Assembly: GCA_028023455.1 (NCBI GenBank)
Contig: JAQFVV010006293.1
Span: 3,636,059 to 3,700,058, forward strand
Length of the DNA: 64,000 bases
Source of the DNA: Epiperipatus broadwayi
Lineage: Eukaryota > Onychophora > Udeonychophora > Euonychophora > Peripatidae
Direction of reading: 5' to 3'
The notes under the pieces were generated by a model. It had not been told where the DNA came from. It searched no databases and saw nothing but the letters and a program-made list of their open reading frames with translations. A program made the position numbers and the translations under genes. Positions 22,828 through 34,151 of the stretch are shown here, piece after piece; the stretch's first letter is position 1, and each line of letters opens with the position of its first letter.

Positions 22828-23108
22828 CTAGTGTGATGTGATGTGATGCACTGTGACTTCTCTTTATATGGAGTCAGAATCTCTCAGCAACTATGCCCAG
22901 AGATGTGTTAGCCACTTTACCTTCCCTTTCCATTCCTGCCCTAAGTTTTTCCATATCCTGCTCCATCCAATTTCCAGTACGTAATCTTTATCAACTCCTT
23001 GGCCTTTATATCTAAATCCTTCTTAACTTTTCGTAAACCCAGCATAAAAACCAATAACCCACTTTCAGATGCCTAATATTTTTTATGCCTTCCTTACATA
23101 ACTTGCAG
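22828..23108 (-). repeat. LINE copy E, 3' end fragment
   Basis: This matches 13207-13560 closely, including GATGCACTGTGACTTCT, CAGAATCTCTCAGC and GCCCTAAGTTTT. The tip has one more GTGAT repeat than copy A. Homology stops near 23108, where a plus-strand RTE-type relic starts. Confidence 0.75.
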
Positions 23109-23129
23109 ACTGAAAAAGTGAGACATGCA

Positions 23130-24470
23130 GTTTAATCTATGAAGAAGATAAAAATCCAAGCCGTAATGGAATTATAATCAGTATTTTAAAAGAAGCATAT
23201 GAAGACATAGAAAAATTATTAATGAAATTATATATTAAGTGTCTAAATGATAAAGATATACCAGATGATTGGAAGAATGCAGTAATAATATTAAATTTAA
23301 AAAAGATGACAAAGAAGATAATAGAAATTATAGACCTATTAGTCTTTTGTCAGTTTTATATAAAATTTTTACCAATATAATTATAACTCATCGCCATTGA
23401 ACTTTGGATTTTTAATTAATCAAAAGAACAAATTGGATTTAAAAGTGGTTTTAGCATAATTGATTACATCCTAGTATTGAGAGAAGTTATAGAAAGGAAT
23501 GAAGATGAGTTGCCATTATGCTTTGGATTTGTAGATTCAATCTTCAGGATTCAGAATATTGTCATATTCTGAAAAATATTTATCAAAAATGTGACAACAA
23601 TAATTAGATTACATAGTGATACTGAAAAAATTAATATTAAGAAAGATGTATGAAAAGGCAACTCTATATGTCCAAAGCTTTTACAGCAATTTTATAAAGA
23701 AATATTTTATGGATTAAAATGGAATGTCTAGAGAGTACAAATAAATAGGTAATATTTATGTCATCTAGATATTGCAATTGATGTGGTTGTTTTTGCAAAG
23801 AATGCTTCAGAACTTCAGGAAATGTTGCAATATTTATCAGATGAAAGTAAGAAAGAAGGACTAAAGATAAATGCTAAGAAGATAAAACTAATATTCAGTG
23901 GATTTTCTTGAAGTAAGTAAAGATTGTCAAATTATTAATACACATAGAAACATAATGGATGAAATTTGGATGGAATGCTCATGGTAGAAATAATTTTAAC
24001 ATTAAAAGGAAATAAGCCTTTGTGTTTGAAAAGGAAAGTTTTTAATAAAGGTGTTTTACCAATTTTTACTTATGATCTGAGACTTGGATACTTAACAGAA
24101 GAACAATACAGACTTCAGACTAATCAATAAAATATGAAGAGATGTATATTAGGAATAACAAGAAAGGTTTGAAAATAAAATCAATGGTGGATATAACAAA
24201 CGTGTTATTGATCATTGCATTCTACAGTGGAGCTGAGCTGGATATATTGTTATAAAACATGATGATAGATGGATAGTTGAAATTTTAAACTGGATCCCAA
24301 TAGATTAGAAAGAGACAACATGTGAAATGAAACGAATGAAACAAGGAAGCTTTCTGGTATAATGTAGAAAAGAAGACTAGATATCAAAGAAACTGGATTA
24401 AATTTGGAGAGGCCTTCTTCCTACTATAAATTAATAATGGTTGAAAATGCTGATGAATATTTATTATTTA
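23130..24470 (+). pseudogene. RTE-type LINE reverse transcriptase relic
   Basis: Plus-strand pieces in the expected order: ISILKEAYEDIEKLLMKLYI and IPDDWKNAVIILNLKK (23180-23310); QIGFKSGFS (about 23430); DVVVFAKNASELQEMLQYL (about 23780-23840), where the catalytic box is reduced to IDVVV, followed by LKINAKKIKLIF; LCLKRKVFNKGVLPIFTYDL (about 24020-24080, 'CVLPVLTYG'); and MKRCILGITRK (about 24130). The C-terminal 'HIARxxDxRWxxxIxxWxP' block appears as TVELSWIYCYKT then WIVEILNWIPID. Stops and frameshifts are many. This family differs from the esterase LINE nearby. Confidence 0.72.
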
Positions 24471-24873
24471 GTACTTGTAATTGTATCTTTGTGTGGCATT
24501 TTGTTTTAATTCCTACTGTATATTTTAATTTCAAATATCAATGTATAGTAATTGTATCATTTTAAAGTATTTTGGGGCTATAATTTATGTTTATATTATC
24601 CAATATTATATTGAGGTGAGGTGCAGTTTGAAACATTTCTGTACAGGTGCATAAACTGGTTGAATGCTGGTTAAGATAAAAAATTTTCAACTGATGTTTG
24701 CAATTCTAAGTTGTTTTTTTTTTACTTTATAAATACTGTTGCTGTTTTTAATATTAATTTGTTTTAAAGTAAATTCTTACTTGATATCACTTTTCTTGAT
24801 AGTTATTTTATTTCTAGACTAACTCTACTATTTTGCAGTAATCAATTTGATAGTATCTTGTGTGAGTGTATAT
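24471..24873. other. no gene recognised
   Basis: AT-rich sequence after the RTE relic and before the LTR-like repeat. It may hold the relic's 3' UTR. Confidence 0.4.
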
Positions 24874-25519
24874 TGTAACAGGGTCCAGGTTTAAACCTTG
24901 CTCCAAATTAAAAGGGAACTTTAAATAGCCGAGTATAAATAGATACCTTTTAATGCATGTATTAAAAAATATATAAATTAACTAAACAATCGTGGGGGTG
25001 GGGGTGTGTGATCTTGTGCTCAATTCGTTTTAACAGGGTATGTGCATGTATATATATTAAAGATAAAAAATAAATAAATATAGCATGTATAGAATATTCT
25101 AGAAAAAAATATATGTATTTAATATATAAACTTTATTATATAGAATTTTGTTTTAAAAAGATAAGAAAAGTAGAACGAAACAGCTTTTGTTCTGTTATAT
25201 GGATTACTGTAATAGAATATTCTAGAAAAATATATGTATTTAATGTATAAACTTTATTGTATATAATTTAGCTTTTGTTCTGTTTTATGGAATATTGCAA
25301 ATTGAAATCCTATTTAAAGCTATGCTCTTTAAAAATGTTTTAACAAGATTGTAAATCTGATAAAATGTGCTAAGAGCTTTTTTTTTTTGTAAAAGAAAAA
25401 ACTAAAGACAAAGGGACATGGATCTAGAAAATTGTAATGTCCAGGAATGAGGAGATCGAGTAAGATAAAGGTAAAAAAAGTAGGACGTTTAGAGGACTGA
25501 TGGGAGTTCAGGCCCGAGG
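24874..25519 (+). repeat. LTR-like direct repeat, copy 1
   Basis: This begins TGTAACAGGGTCCAGG and is repeated at 30645-31182. A TATAAAT box at 24934-24940 and several AATAAA signals near 25070 suggest plus-strand LTR orientation. About 85 bp (TAGAATATTCTAGAAAAA... to ...CTTTATT) are duplicated inside at 25089-25140 and 25213-25260. The right edge joins directly to a minus-strand gypsy reverse transcriptase, which conflicts with a plus-oriented 5' LTR. It may therefore be an LTR of a different copy. Confidence 0.65.
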
Positions 25520-26470
25520 CTTGCTCCTGCTCTTTCGTCCACTTCCACTCACTACCCTTTTTTTTTAATAGCTTCACCAACGGCTCCATCCGTTCTGCAA
25601 ACCGTTCCTGAAAGCGGTTGTAGAATGTACACAGCCCCAGAAATGATCGGACTTGCTTCTTGGATCTAGGTGTAGGAAAGCCGTGGATGGCAGAGATCTT
25701 GTCTGGGTGCTGTTTGAGTCCCTGAGTCCCCACCATGTGTTCCAAGAAAGACCACCTCTTTCTGACACAGTGTGCTCTTGAAATTTATTTTTATGCCCTT
25801 TTTCTCACATTCCTATAGAAATACCCCTATTTCACGTATGTGTTCCTTAATATCTGTCGAGGCTATCAGCACATCATCCATGTAAATCATGACCATGTCA
25901 TTTATCTCTGAAGATAGCACCTGAGTACCCACCCCACTGTTTATTAAGCTGAAGAACATCCTGTTGAATTGGTATGAATGGTCCTCATATCTGAATGATG
26001 TCTATTGGCAATCTTCCGGATGTAACTTAATTTGCCAATAACTGGCGATTAAATCGAAGGTCGAAAATACCTTTTTCCCTTGGATCTTCCTCAGTAACTC
26101 TTACATGGGGGATGGTACATTGCAGTCCGGTACAGTCACTTTATTTAACTGTCGAGCATTGAGACTTAATCTTACAGACTCATCCTTTTTAACTACTACC
26201 ATCGGATTGCAATACGCCGATGAGTATTTTGATATAATTCCCCACTCTAGCATCTGATCTATTTGTTCCTTCACTTTCTTTCGGTATTGGTGCAGAATGG
26301 AGTATGACAATAGTTTTGAATGTCTGATTGTCTTTCACCTTAATTCTCTGCTCAAACCCTTGGATAACTCCTGGCCTGTCTGAAACGACTTGGTGGTATT
26401 TGGTCAATGTTCATTGTAATGGACTATCCTGAACTTTCCCTTCTACTTTCGTTCCATCAATCTTGTTATC
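25520..26470 (-). pseudogene. gypsy B reverse transcriptase
   Basis: Minus-strand blocks in order: DRPGVIQGFEQRIKVKDNQ (about 26380); YRKKVKEQIDQMLEWGIISK and SSAYCNPMVVVKKDESVRL (26310-26150); LNARQLNKVTVPD; STFDLIASYWQIKLHPED (about 26060); YQFNRMFFSLINS (about 25970); MIYMDDVLIAS with the intact YMDD catalytic box (about 25890); INFKSTLC and VVFLGT (about 25760); and HPDKISAIHGFPTPRSKKQ then RSFLGLCTFYNRF (thumb, about 25700-25620). At least two frameshifts and a stop are present. The YMDD box survives but the protein cannot be made as one chain. Confidence 0.85.
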
Positions 26471-26559
26471 TTCCAAGTTTTTTGGGGGCATCCTCCTCTA
26501 GGTGTAGCATCCCTATCAACCATTGAGGCCCCTCCGCAAGGAAATGTATTACTTCACCC

Positions 26560-26900
26560 TCACACGTGGCCTGACCTCTCATAGTCAAGGTTACATTTGA
26601 ATCTATTTAGAAAATCTGATCCCAACAAGACTTTGTGTACTAAACCTTTCATTACAAGGAACACATGTGGATAGCTCCTTCCATTAATTTTTAGATCTAT
26701 CTATATCTGCATGGGCTCTACTTTAGCTCTCCCGTTGTCTGCCATTGCTATATGATAATTTTTAGAGGGAGAATCGGTATATCTGGTTGTTGGCTTCTAA
26801 TTTGGTCGTATAATCTCTGCTACTACCGATATCTGGCTGCCTGAATCCATGAGGGCTTCAACCGTTGTTGAACCCACCTTTACAGGGATGATGAGGCATG
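26560..26900 (-). pseudogene. gypsy B aspartic protease
   Basis: Minus-strand reading gives CLIIPVKVGSTTVEALMDSG followed by SQISVVAEIIRP, with the catalytic D-S-G. A later strand reads SYPHVFLVMKGLVHKVLLGS then DFLNRFKCNLDY ('ILLGxDFLxxxxxxxDY'). Together these are the two signature strands of retrotransposon proteases that cut the gag-pol polyprotein. There is one stop between them. Confidence 0.82.
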
Positions 26901-27170
26901 TCTGGCGTGCATATCCTGGAACCCAGTCTTCCCAAGAACATATTAAATTTCCTACTCTTTCCTACTCTTTTTACCCCCTGCATATTAGAGTCTGTCTCCT
27001 TTGGACCTAAGCTTAGGCTCCTCGATCTGTCTTTTTTCTATATCTATTTCTAGTTGGCTTAACATTTTATCAATCATCCTCACCGATCTTTCTTCTTTTT
27101 TTCCCAGCATCCATCTGATTTCATTGGGAAACTTTCTGCATTTCGATGGAATCCATTCTTATTAATTTTT

Positions 27171-27713
27171 ATTAATGAATCAAATCAGTTTATGAAAATT
27201 TACTTTCCACGCTTCTTTTTCTGTAATGGTCACTTTTCCGAATCACTACAAAATCAAAAATAAAAAATATATAGTTCTTTTTTTTTATCTCTCTTTCACT
27301 TCAGTTTTTTTTTCTATCCATATGCCGATGATCATTAGCTCAGGAATACTTTTAGCATGATCAGGTTTCCATTGTTCCAAATTACTAAATAGCCAGTTTT
27401 TGGAATTCTGATGACAAGTATAATTAACAAATCGCCCTTAGCACAACCTGCAGTTCTTTTTATTACTCTCCAGCCTTATATGTTTAATTTGCTTTCGTTA
27501 AGAAACATGCACTATTAATGACATTATTTAAATAGCTATAACTTAAGATAATAAACAACAAATATATATAAAACGGAAAAAATAAAATAAAATATAATTC
27601 CACACATAACCGTACCTCTTCATCTTCACATACAAATCTATCTGTTAATAACTAATTCTACGCAACAATCGCAACAACACGTGTAATAAATATATATATG
27701 CGTATATTCACGC
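27171..27713. other. no gene recognised
   Basis: AT-rich sequence upstream (minus-strand sense) of the gypsy B protease region. It is expected to hold gag, but no zinc knuckle or other gag motif was recognised. Confidence 0.4.
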
Positions 27714-27897
27714 TTTTAAATGGTTAATATATTTCACTCACACTCTTTTGTAACAGGGTTCGAATGTATATCTATAAATTTTCTCGCATCTATTAATATT
27801 CACACTTTTAAATGGTTACTATATTTCACTCGCACTCTTTTGTAACAGGTTTCGAATGTATATCTATAAATTTTCTCGCATCTATTAATTTAATCCA
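27714..27897. repeat. tandem duplication, 92-bp unit, two copies
   Basis: Copies at about 27714-27805 and 27806-27897 share TTTAAATGGTTA, TATATTTCACTC, CACTCTTTTGTAACAGG and TCGAATGTATATCTATAA with few differences. Each contains TGTAACAGG, the same string that starts the LTR-like repeats. They may therefore be duplicated LTR edges. Confidence 0.75.
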
Positions 27898-27929
27898 TAA
27901 TAACAATCGCAATAAACACTGTTTTGTAA

Positions 27930-28887
27930 TCATTATTGCCTTTTACTTCCTTTAGTACCCATATTCCAACCCAGCTACTGTTACCATATATTGTAATTAT
28001 TTTATATAATTTCTTAATAATATCCACTAAAGCTTCATCCATTCCCAAATTTGCTATACTTATCCATAATCTATTTCTATTTATCATATGCCTTCTCTCA
28101 TATATAACCATCTACTTGAATTCCTACTCATATCCATAAAGTGTGTAACTACAAATAAACATCTCCTATACACCTATCTAATCTAAAACCTCCTTGCATT
28201 TCCTCACTACATTATTCCCATCCATCTATTTTACAACTCTTCTAGCTACCATATATGAGAAAACTTTATACAAAATTGATGTTACCGCTATCAGTCTATA
28301 ATTATTTAACTTTCTATGATCCTTACCCTTTCCTTTAAATAATAATCTTACTCTTGTATTACTCCAACTACTCGGAAAAACTACTCTGTGCCATCTTATT
28401 AAAACAGGATGATAACTTTACTTTTGCCCTATATCATAAATTCATTACCATCTCTGCTGCCCATCCCTCTTGTCTTTCCACTTTTCAATTTCTTCTCTAC
28501 CTCATTCAGTTCATTTTTTGTAAACCTAATATTCCCATTATTATATGCTTTCATGTTTTCTATCACTTTATCCTTCACATATAACATCTTTTCTATATCC
28601 ATTACATATCTCTTTTTAATGTAATTCCAAAATTTTTTACTCCCATCTCTGCCACTTTTATTAATATCCTCCAACAATTTACTATTCAATTTCATCCTCT
28701 CTCTATAATTATCTATTTTAGCCAACTTCTTAAAATACTTTTTTTTTTTCCATTTAGCATTAATATCTTTGTCACTTTCTTTGTTCTTAATAGCGCACTT
28801 ATATTCTCTGCATGCTTCTTTCCTCTCGTTTACACTTTTACTAATTCTCATTTTTTTTATTACATTTACTCTTCTGAATATTTTCAC
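27930..28887 (-). pseudogene. LINE copy C reverse transcriptase, N-terminal half
   Basis: The linker VNERKEACREYKCAIKNKES and YRERMKLNSKLLEDINKSGR lies at 28850-28660. FTKNELNEVEKKLKSGKTR follows at about 28530-28470, and NRNRLWISIANLGMDEALVD then IIKKLYK at about 28090-28000. The 'DxEKAYD' block before it is damaged (YERRHMINRNRLW). The YADD region is absent. Confidence 0.72.
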
Positions 28888-29420
28888 CTAAAACCCTATT
28901 TGCCACTTTTTCTATTTCATTATATAAGTCCTTATACTCCTCCCCAACCAACTCTTCCATGATAACTTGTATTTTATACTCTTCCAACTTATTCTTATCA
29001 TTCACCCTCCATCCACATCTTTCACTATTATTTCTACTTTTATTTTTATTCTCCATCACATTACTAACCATTTCAATTACAATTAAGTTATGATCACTAT
29101 TACATACTTTCTCTTTATTATCAAACATCCTAATTTTCCTTACTTTATTCATTCCCTCTATCTCTACCAATACATAATCTATTGTGTGAAATATAATATT
29201 TCTATACCATGTGTATTGTCCTTTATAAATATTTGATAAATTTCCGATATTCAAATTCCCTCTCTGACAAAATTTCTTTAAAAGCTATCCATTTTTCTTA
29301 TCTACATCATCAATTTCTTCAATATGTCTATTCATATCTCCTATAACCATTATTCTCTTCCCCTTTTCTTTAAAACTTTGTATATCCTTAACTAGACATT
29401 CCTATATGCTACTGTTCCAC
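28841..29420 (-). pseudogene. LINE copy C endonuclease
   Basis: The minus-strand frame 29254-28841 has YTWYRNIIFHTIDYVLVEIE and KVCNSDHNLIVIEMVSNVM, the TW...IDY and SDH blocks. Upstream (about 29350) the GDMN block is recognisable as IGDMNRHIEEIDDV. A frame change lies between them. Confidence 0.78.
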
Positions 29421-29699
29421 TCCATTATTTCCCTATCTCCAGTGGCTAGATAAACTATAGCCACCATCCATTCTTGTCTACTGAACCTTATTTCAAACCA
29501 CAAATGTTGTTGACATTTAACAATATTTAAATATTTTTTTGATATAACACCTATACCATCCCCCCTTTTTTTTCTTTTCTATTTATACCCTGCCATACTA
29601 AATGTTCCAGAATAGGTTCTTCTCTTAGATGTGTTTCCAGTACTGCTAATACCTTAAGCTCTTCATTTTCAATTGCTTTATTTAATTCCATCTACTTTT

Positions 29700-30500
29700 C
29701 TGGTCTCCCACCACCTTGCATATTCAAATACCCAATTTTAACAATTTCTTCTTTCCTAACTACTTTTTTATAAATTCTTTTAATTCTTTCTTCTCCATTA
29801 CATTTATAAATAACTTTAATTATTTAATTTTACAGACCCATTCCTTCTCCATATCTATATTTATATCTAAATCAAATTTTAAAAATCAATTTTTTTTTTG
29901 CTTATTTCTTACATTCCATCCATTCTTCTTCTTTTTGATAATACTGCAATTTAAAATCCCACCCCCCTTTATTATAAGTTTTCTGAAATATATTCTTTAT
30001 AAATCAGACTCCCTAAAACTTCACTTCCTTGTTTTCCTAAATGCAACCCATCTTTACTATATAACTCCCTCTTTCCAATAAAACAATCACACACCTCCAC
30101 AAACATAACATTATTTCTCTCACATTTTTTTCAATCTCTCATTTGTAGAACATGCCCTATCTAACAAATGCCTCTTGTCAAATCTTGGTAATAATCCCAA
30201 CTACTCCTACTCTTCCTTTAATCTTACTCAAATTCCTAATCAAATCTACATAGTCATCCATTACTTTCTCTGATGATTCTGACAAATTATTAGTTCCTAC
30301 CATAACATACACATCTCTACTACCTTGCTTTTTTACTTTTTCTGCTACATCCCTAATTCTAGCTCCAGGCAAACATACTCTTACATACCTGCTTCTATTT
30401 TCCCTTGCAAATATATCCCCACATTCTCTAATTACTGAATCTCCTATCAATATTGTCTCATAGTTACTTTGTCTACTCCGCCTATAACATTTTCTACCAC
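29700..30500 (-). pseudogene. LINE copy C ORF1 SGNH esterase
   Basis: This is the best-preserved N-terminal half of the esterase in the window (30450-30178): MIGDSVIRECGDIFARE has block I with the nucleophile serine (GDS), VCLPGARIRDV has block II glycine, and VYVMVGTNNLSESS has block III. The later block near 30050 (KDGLHLGKQGSEVL-like) is in another frame. In copy C the catalytic serine is therefore kept, whereas copy B shows the D-x-x-H end. Confidence 0.78.
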
Positions 30501-30520
30501 CTTATCTGGGTCTATATTAT

Positions 30521-30644
30521 TCCTAGTGGCACCCTCGTTCGGTGATCATATGATGAAATTTTTGGAAATAAAGTATTGCTAAAATACGACCATTTCAAAG
30601 TATCGCGGCACCCCGTGTTTGAAGGCTTCTGAATGGGGTGGTAT
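30521..30644 (+). other. short GC-richer segment before LTR-like copy 2
   Basis: This contains AGTGGCACCCTCG and CGGCACCCCG and ends CTGAATGGGGTGGTAT directly before TGTAACAGG. The purine-rich end could be a polypurine tract of a plus-strand element, which would make the following repeat a 3' LTR. This is inference. Confidence 0.3.
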
Positions 30645-31318
30645 TGTAACAGGGACCAGGTTCCAAGGTAAAAGGGAACTTTACATAGTCTAGTATAGGT
30701 AGATACCTTTTAACGCATGTCTTAAAATATATGTAAATTAACTAAAACAATCTTAAAGGGGGGGGGGTGTCTTCTGCCAATTCGTTTTAAAGGAGTATGT
30801 GCGTGTATATATATTAAAGAAAAAATAAATATAGCATGTATAGAATATTCTAGATAAAAATATATGTATTTAATGTATAAACTTTATTCTATAACATTTT
30901 GCTTTAAGAAGATAGGAAAAAGTAGAACGAAACAGTTTTTGTTCTGGTAGATGGACTGCTGTAAATGGAAATCCTCTTAAAGTTATGCTCTTTAAAAATG
31001 TTTTAACAAAATTGTAAATCTGATAAAATGTGCTAAAAGCTTTTCTTTTATAAAAGAAAAAACTAAAGACAAAGGGCCACAGATCTAGAAAATTGTAATG
31101 TCCAGAAATGAGGAGATCGAGCAAGATAAAGTTAAAAAAAAAGTAGGACGTTTGGAGGACTGGCGGGAATTCAGGCCTGAGGATATAAGGATAAAAATGA
31201 TAAATAGCAAAAGGAGAATATAGCATGGTTCTTTTGCCTTTTTGCTGCTGATCTGTATTTGATATTAAATAGAACTTTCAACTGTTGTTATAAGTGATTT
31301 AATTTTTGGACCTACACA
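30645..31318 (+). repeat. LTR-like direct repeat, copy 2
   Basis: This starts TGTAACAGGGACCAGG and matches copy 1 (24874-25519) up to about 31182, including CTTTTAA(C/T)GCATGT, a G-run, CAATTCGTTTTAA, AGAATATTCTAGA and GAGATCGAG(C/T)AAGATAAAG. Beyond 31182 the two differ. A possible LTR end CTACACA lies at 31312-31318. The TATA box of copy 1 is altered here (TATAGGTAG). Confidence 0.65.
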
Positions 31319-32941
31319 ATTGAAAGAAAAATATATATGTTAGCCGGCATGACTATATGAGGATGAAACCGTAAATGTGCTGGGTTTTGCTCCCATAATC
31401 CCATGAATTAAATCAAAGCTGCTTTTTCGTCCCATGATAGTTCAAACTTCAGAAATCCGCTCGTACACCTTTGTCTCATCAAGTATTCGAACACATGATC
31501 ATTTCCTCAGAAATTATAAACATACTTTTGTAATGGACACTCATTATGGATCTCGACTCATTCAGTAAGCTTACCTTACTTATGAATAAAGACACTGACT
31601 TATCTGGTGATTAAAAGGTAACAACCTATATATATATATTTATACAAATGTAAATGTGTGCATCTTATTAATTTTCCAACATAGCTTGGATTTAGTTCTT
31701 TAAAGTTTATATATCTAAATGTGAGAAGAGAATGTGCGATTCGGATAATCAATAATAATTAGATCTATTAAAGTATATATTTCTGTGTCTGTTAAAATTT
31801 CATATATCTAAATGTAAAGAGAGGATGTTTAATTGTTATAATTAAGAATAATTTGATCTATTAAAATATATACGTCTGCATCTGTTAAAATTTCACATAT
31901 CTAAAATGTCCAGAGAGAATGTTTGATTGTTATAATTAATAATTATGCGTATAATCCCAATAAAGGATGAAAACTATTATTTTTTTTTGTTCTTTCATCT
32001 TTATTTATTTTCATTATCTCATAGTTATGTTTTATGTATTGCACAATTTTATGCATACTGCCCCAAAGTAACACATCTCTGCTGGTCGCAGGACTATCTG
32101 AATGAGCTAGCAGCCTAGTATTGCTAATACCATATTATTATTTGCATAAAAATTCTGGCAATATAATTGTTATGCCCACATAAGATTAGTTCTTGGATTC
32201 GGAACATGCCAACGTCCATAAATATATTGTTTGGAAAAAATATTAGTTAGTGGTGCATCGAAACTAAAGTAGAATATTCACGTATTTATATAATGATATC
32301 TAGCATTTCGTCCTTTGTTATTGTTGGGAGATTAAGCTTTAAAACATGTCTCCGTGCTATGTCTGCTATAAGTCCATCTTGGCAAAAATTAAGGTTTCAT
32401 TTATATATTAACCATTAATACCACTTTATAAATGTCATATTAGAATTGTTTGAAGAGAGAGACTGTATACTGGATTGAGCAAAATATAGAGGTGTGGAAC
32501 CAGCTTCAATATATATATTTGTGTGTGTGCAAAGTCAACCAAATTGAATAGCTAGTATTGCTTTTTGTTGTGCAGTACTTGTATCTAATGTTATCTAATC
32601 ATTTTAATAATTATTACCTGATATTCTTATTTTTAGTTTTTTAATTTTATAAAAAATTGGGGGACACGGACGGACTTAAAAATATCACTTACTAAAAAAA
32701 TTATAAATTTTATTGCTATCTTTGATTGTGAGAAAGTAAGATATTGTAATACATTACATTATATCTTGTATTTGACTGAGATCTAAATTATAAAGATTGG
32801 TAAGTATAAATTACAAATTGGACTTGATTTTATAAATGTTAATGCCAGTTTTTATTTTATATTAATTTTGAGAATTTACTTTTTAAATTTTGTTATCAAG
32901 CAATTGGTATTAATTTATTGATTTTTTTTATTTTTTTTTAG
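31319..32941. other. end of intron 1, mostly unassigned
   Basis: AT-rich sequence with the tandem array listed next and a T-rich tract leading into the acceptor at 32940-32941. Nothing else was recognised. Confidence 0.5.
31702..31948. repeat. tandem array, about 92-bp unit, 2.7 copies
   Basis: Units start at about 31702, 31794 and 31887. Each has AA(A/G)TTT(A/C)ATATATCTAAATGT or close, an AGAG(A/G)ATGT segment, TAATTAAGAATAAT-like sequence and ATCTATTAAA(A/G)TATATA ending TCTGTT. The third unit is cut short. Confidence 0.75.
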
Positions 32942-33128
32942 AGCAGTTGTTCGATCACAAAACTTCCTCACTTACCAACAAAATTTGGAAATTATTTTGA
33001 TTTGCAAGTTGTTCTTCTATTACTTGGCTATTTCATTATTCAAGCAGTTTTATCATTAGTGCCTGTTGGAAAAATAGTAGAAGGTCAAATTCTTAGAACA
33101 GGACAAAGACTGAGCTACAGATGTAATG
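32942..33128 (+). CDS. LBR: LBR/sterol reductase exon b
   Basis: The acceptor is TTTTTTTTAG|AGC and the donor AATG|GTGTGT, with a phase-1 exit. It encodes 62 codons: a cysteine/proline-containing luminal or cytosolic loop (SSCSITKLPHLPTKFGNYFD), a hydrophobic helix (LQVVLLLLGYFIIQAVLSLV), then the family block PVGKIVEGQILRTGQRLSY. The last corresponds to 'LPxGKVVEGTPLxDGRRLKYR' of vertebrate LBR/TM7SF2. Reading starts in phase 0, matching exon a. Confidence 0.93.
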
Positions 33129-34151
33129 GTGTGTCTTTTTAATATATACTAGTATATTGATGTGTCTGTTTAATATATATTAATATTATCTGTATATTGT
33201 ATATAGATATAAATGCATAAAAATTATTTCTGATTTGGTTTTTTAGTATCTATAATTAATAAAGTAGGTAATTTAGAGCATGATAATTATTTCACTAAAA
33301 AGACAGTTGTAATCTATCATACAAACTTTATTGAAAAATTGAAATTGTATTTCCATTATTCAGTTTAGATGTAAGTGATAAATTTTAAGTTACAACAACT
33401 AAAATCTCAATTTTTAAGAAACTAATATTGGTATTTAAATATTTTTATTGTGATATTTTTTTTCAATTTGTGTCTGCTGATTTTCTAGAAAGTAGGTTTT
33501 GTAATTTCTGAGAATCTTTTGCTAAAGTGGATTATCATTAAGTTGTAAAAAATATGGTAATAACAGGTATTTAATGAACATAATATTATTTTTTTTTAAT
33601 TATGCTCAATAATTAGCAACTATTCATAAATGAGTTTGATCATTCTAAATTTAGAAGAGAAAAAAGTAACAAAAGATAGGAAGACGAAAAATAAAAAAGT
33701 TTAAAATGAGTTTTATAGTGAACCGGGTCCGTTTAAATAGAGGCTATTAAATTGGGTTTTAACCTTTTTAACATAATTTTAAATTTTATGTTTTCAATAT
33801 TACGTGAAAGGACCGGCCCTTCAAGCAGAGGGGAGAATACCATAGATAGCAGAGCTATCAACGCTACCCACGGTCAGACCAAGCTATGCAAAGCATAACA
33901 CGATGATATTTCCAGACCGTGGCCCATCTCGACTGCTAGATTCAAACTCTACCAACCAAAGCATTTTATTTGTTTAGAGGTAGGCGCCAGCTAATTATAC
34001 AAAGTAATTAACATGCCTGGATGGCAGACCCATAATCCAGCGCTTGAAATATCCCATGACTAGCTCAAACTCTGTCTCAGGTTCCAACATATTTACTTAA
34101 CACATAAATAAGACATTTATTTTATATAGCGCTATGTTTTTAATAAACTTT

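Larger units (their letters stand above)
25520..27170 (-). mobile_element. gypsy-type retrotransposon B: protease and reverse transcriptase
   Basis: On the minus strand this is a contiguous gypsy pol segment without RNase H or integrase. The left edge stops within the linker after the RT thumb (WKWTKEQEQA), exactly where the LTR-like repeat starts. A poorly conserved gag-like linker (KLSQLEIDIEKRQI-type, about 27060) precedes the protease. Frameshifts occur within RT. Confidence 0.8.
27897..30520 (-). mobile_element. LINE copy C (CR1-like), ORF1 esterase to mid-RT
   Basis: On the minus strand it runs from the SGNH esterase of ORF1 (30450-29700) through the endonuclease (29420-28870) to mid-reverse transcriptase, ending near 27897 where the tandem repeat and gypsy B begin. 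The loss of its 3' part is not the usual 5' truncation of LINEs and implies later deletion or recombination. It matches copies A and B closely but carries its own frameshifts. Confidence 0.78.

Noticed and set aside
29716-30081. 121-codon plus-strand open frame, the longest plus frame in this region
   Set aside because: It is antisense to the LINE copy C esterase ORF1 and made of F/I/N/S-rich translation of an A-rich minus strand.
30870-31226. 118-codon minus-strand frame
   Set aside because: It lies inside the LTR-like repeat. The same sequence in copy 1 is fused to RT, and there is no domain, so I treat it as chance.
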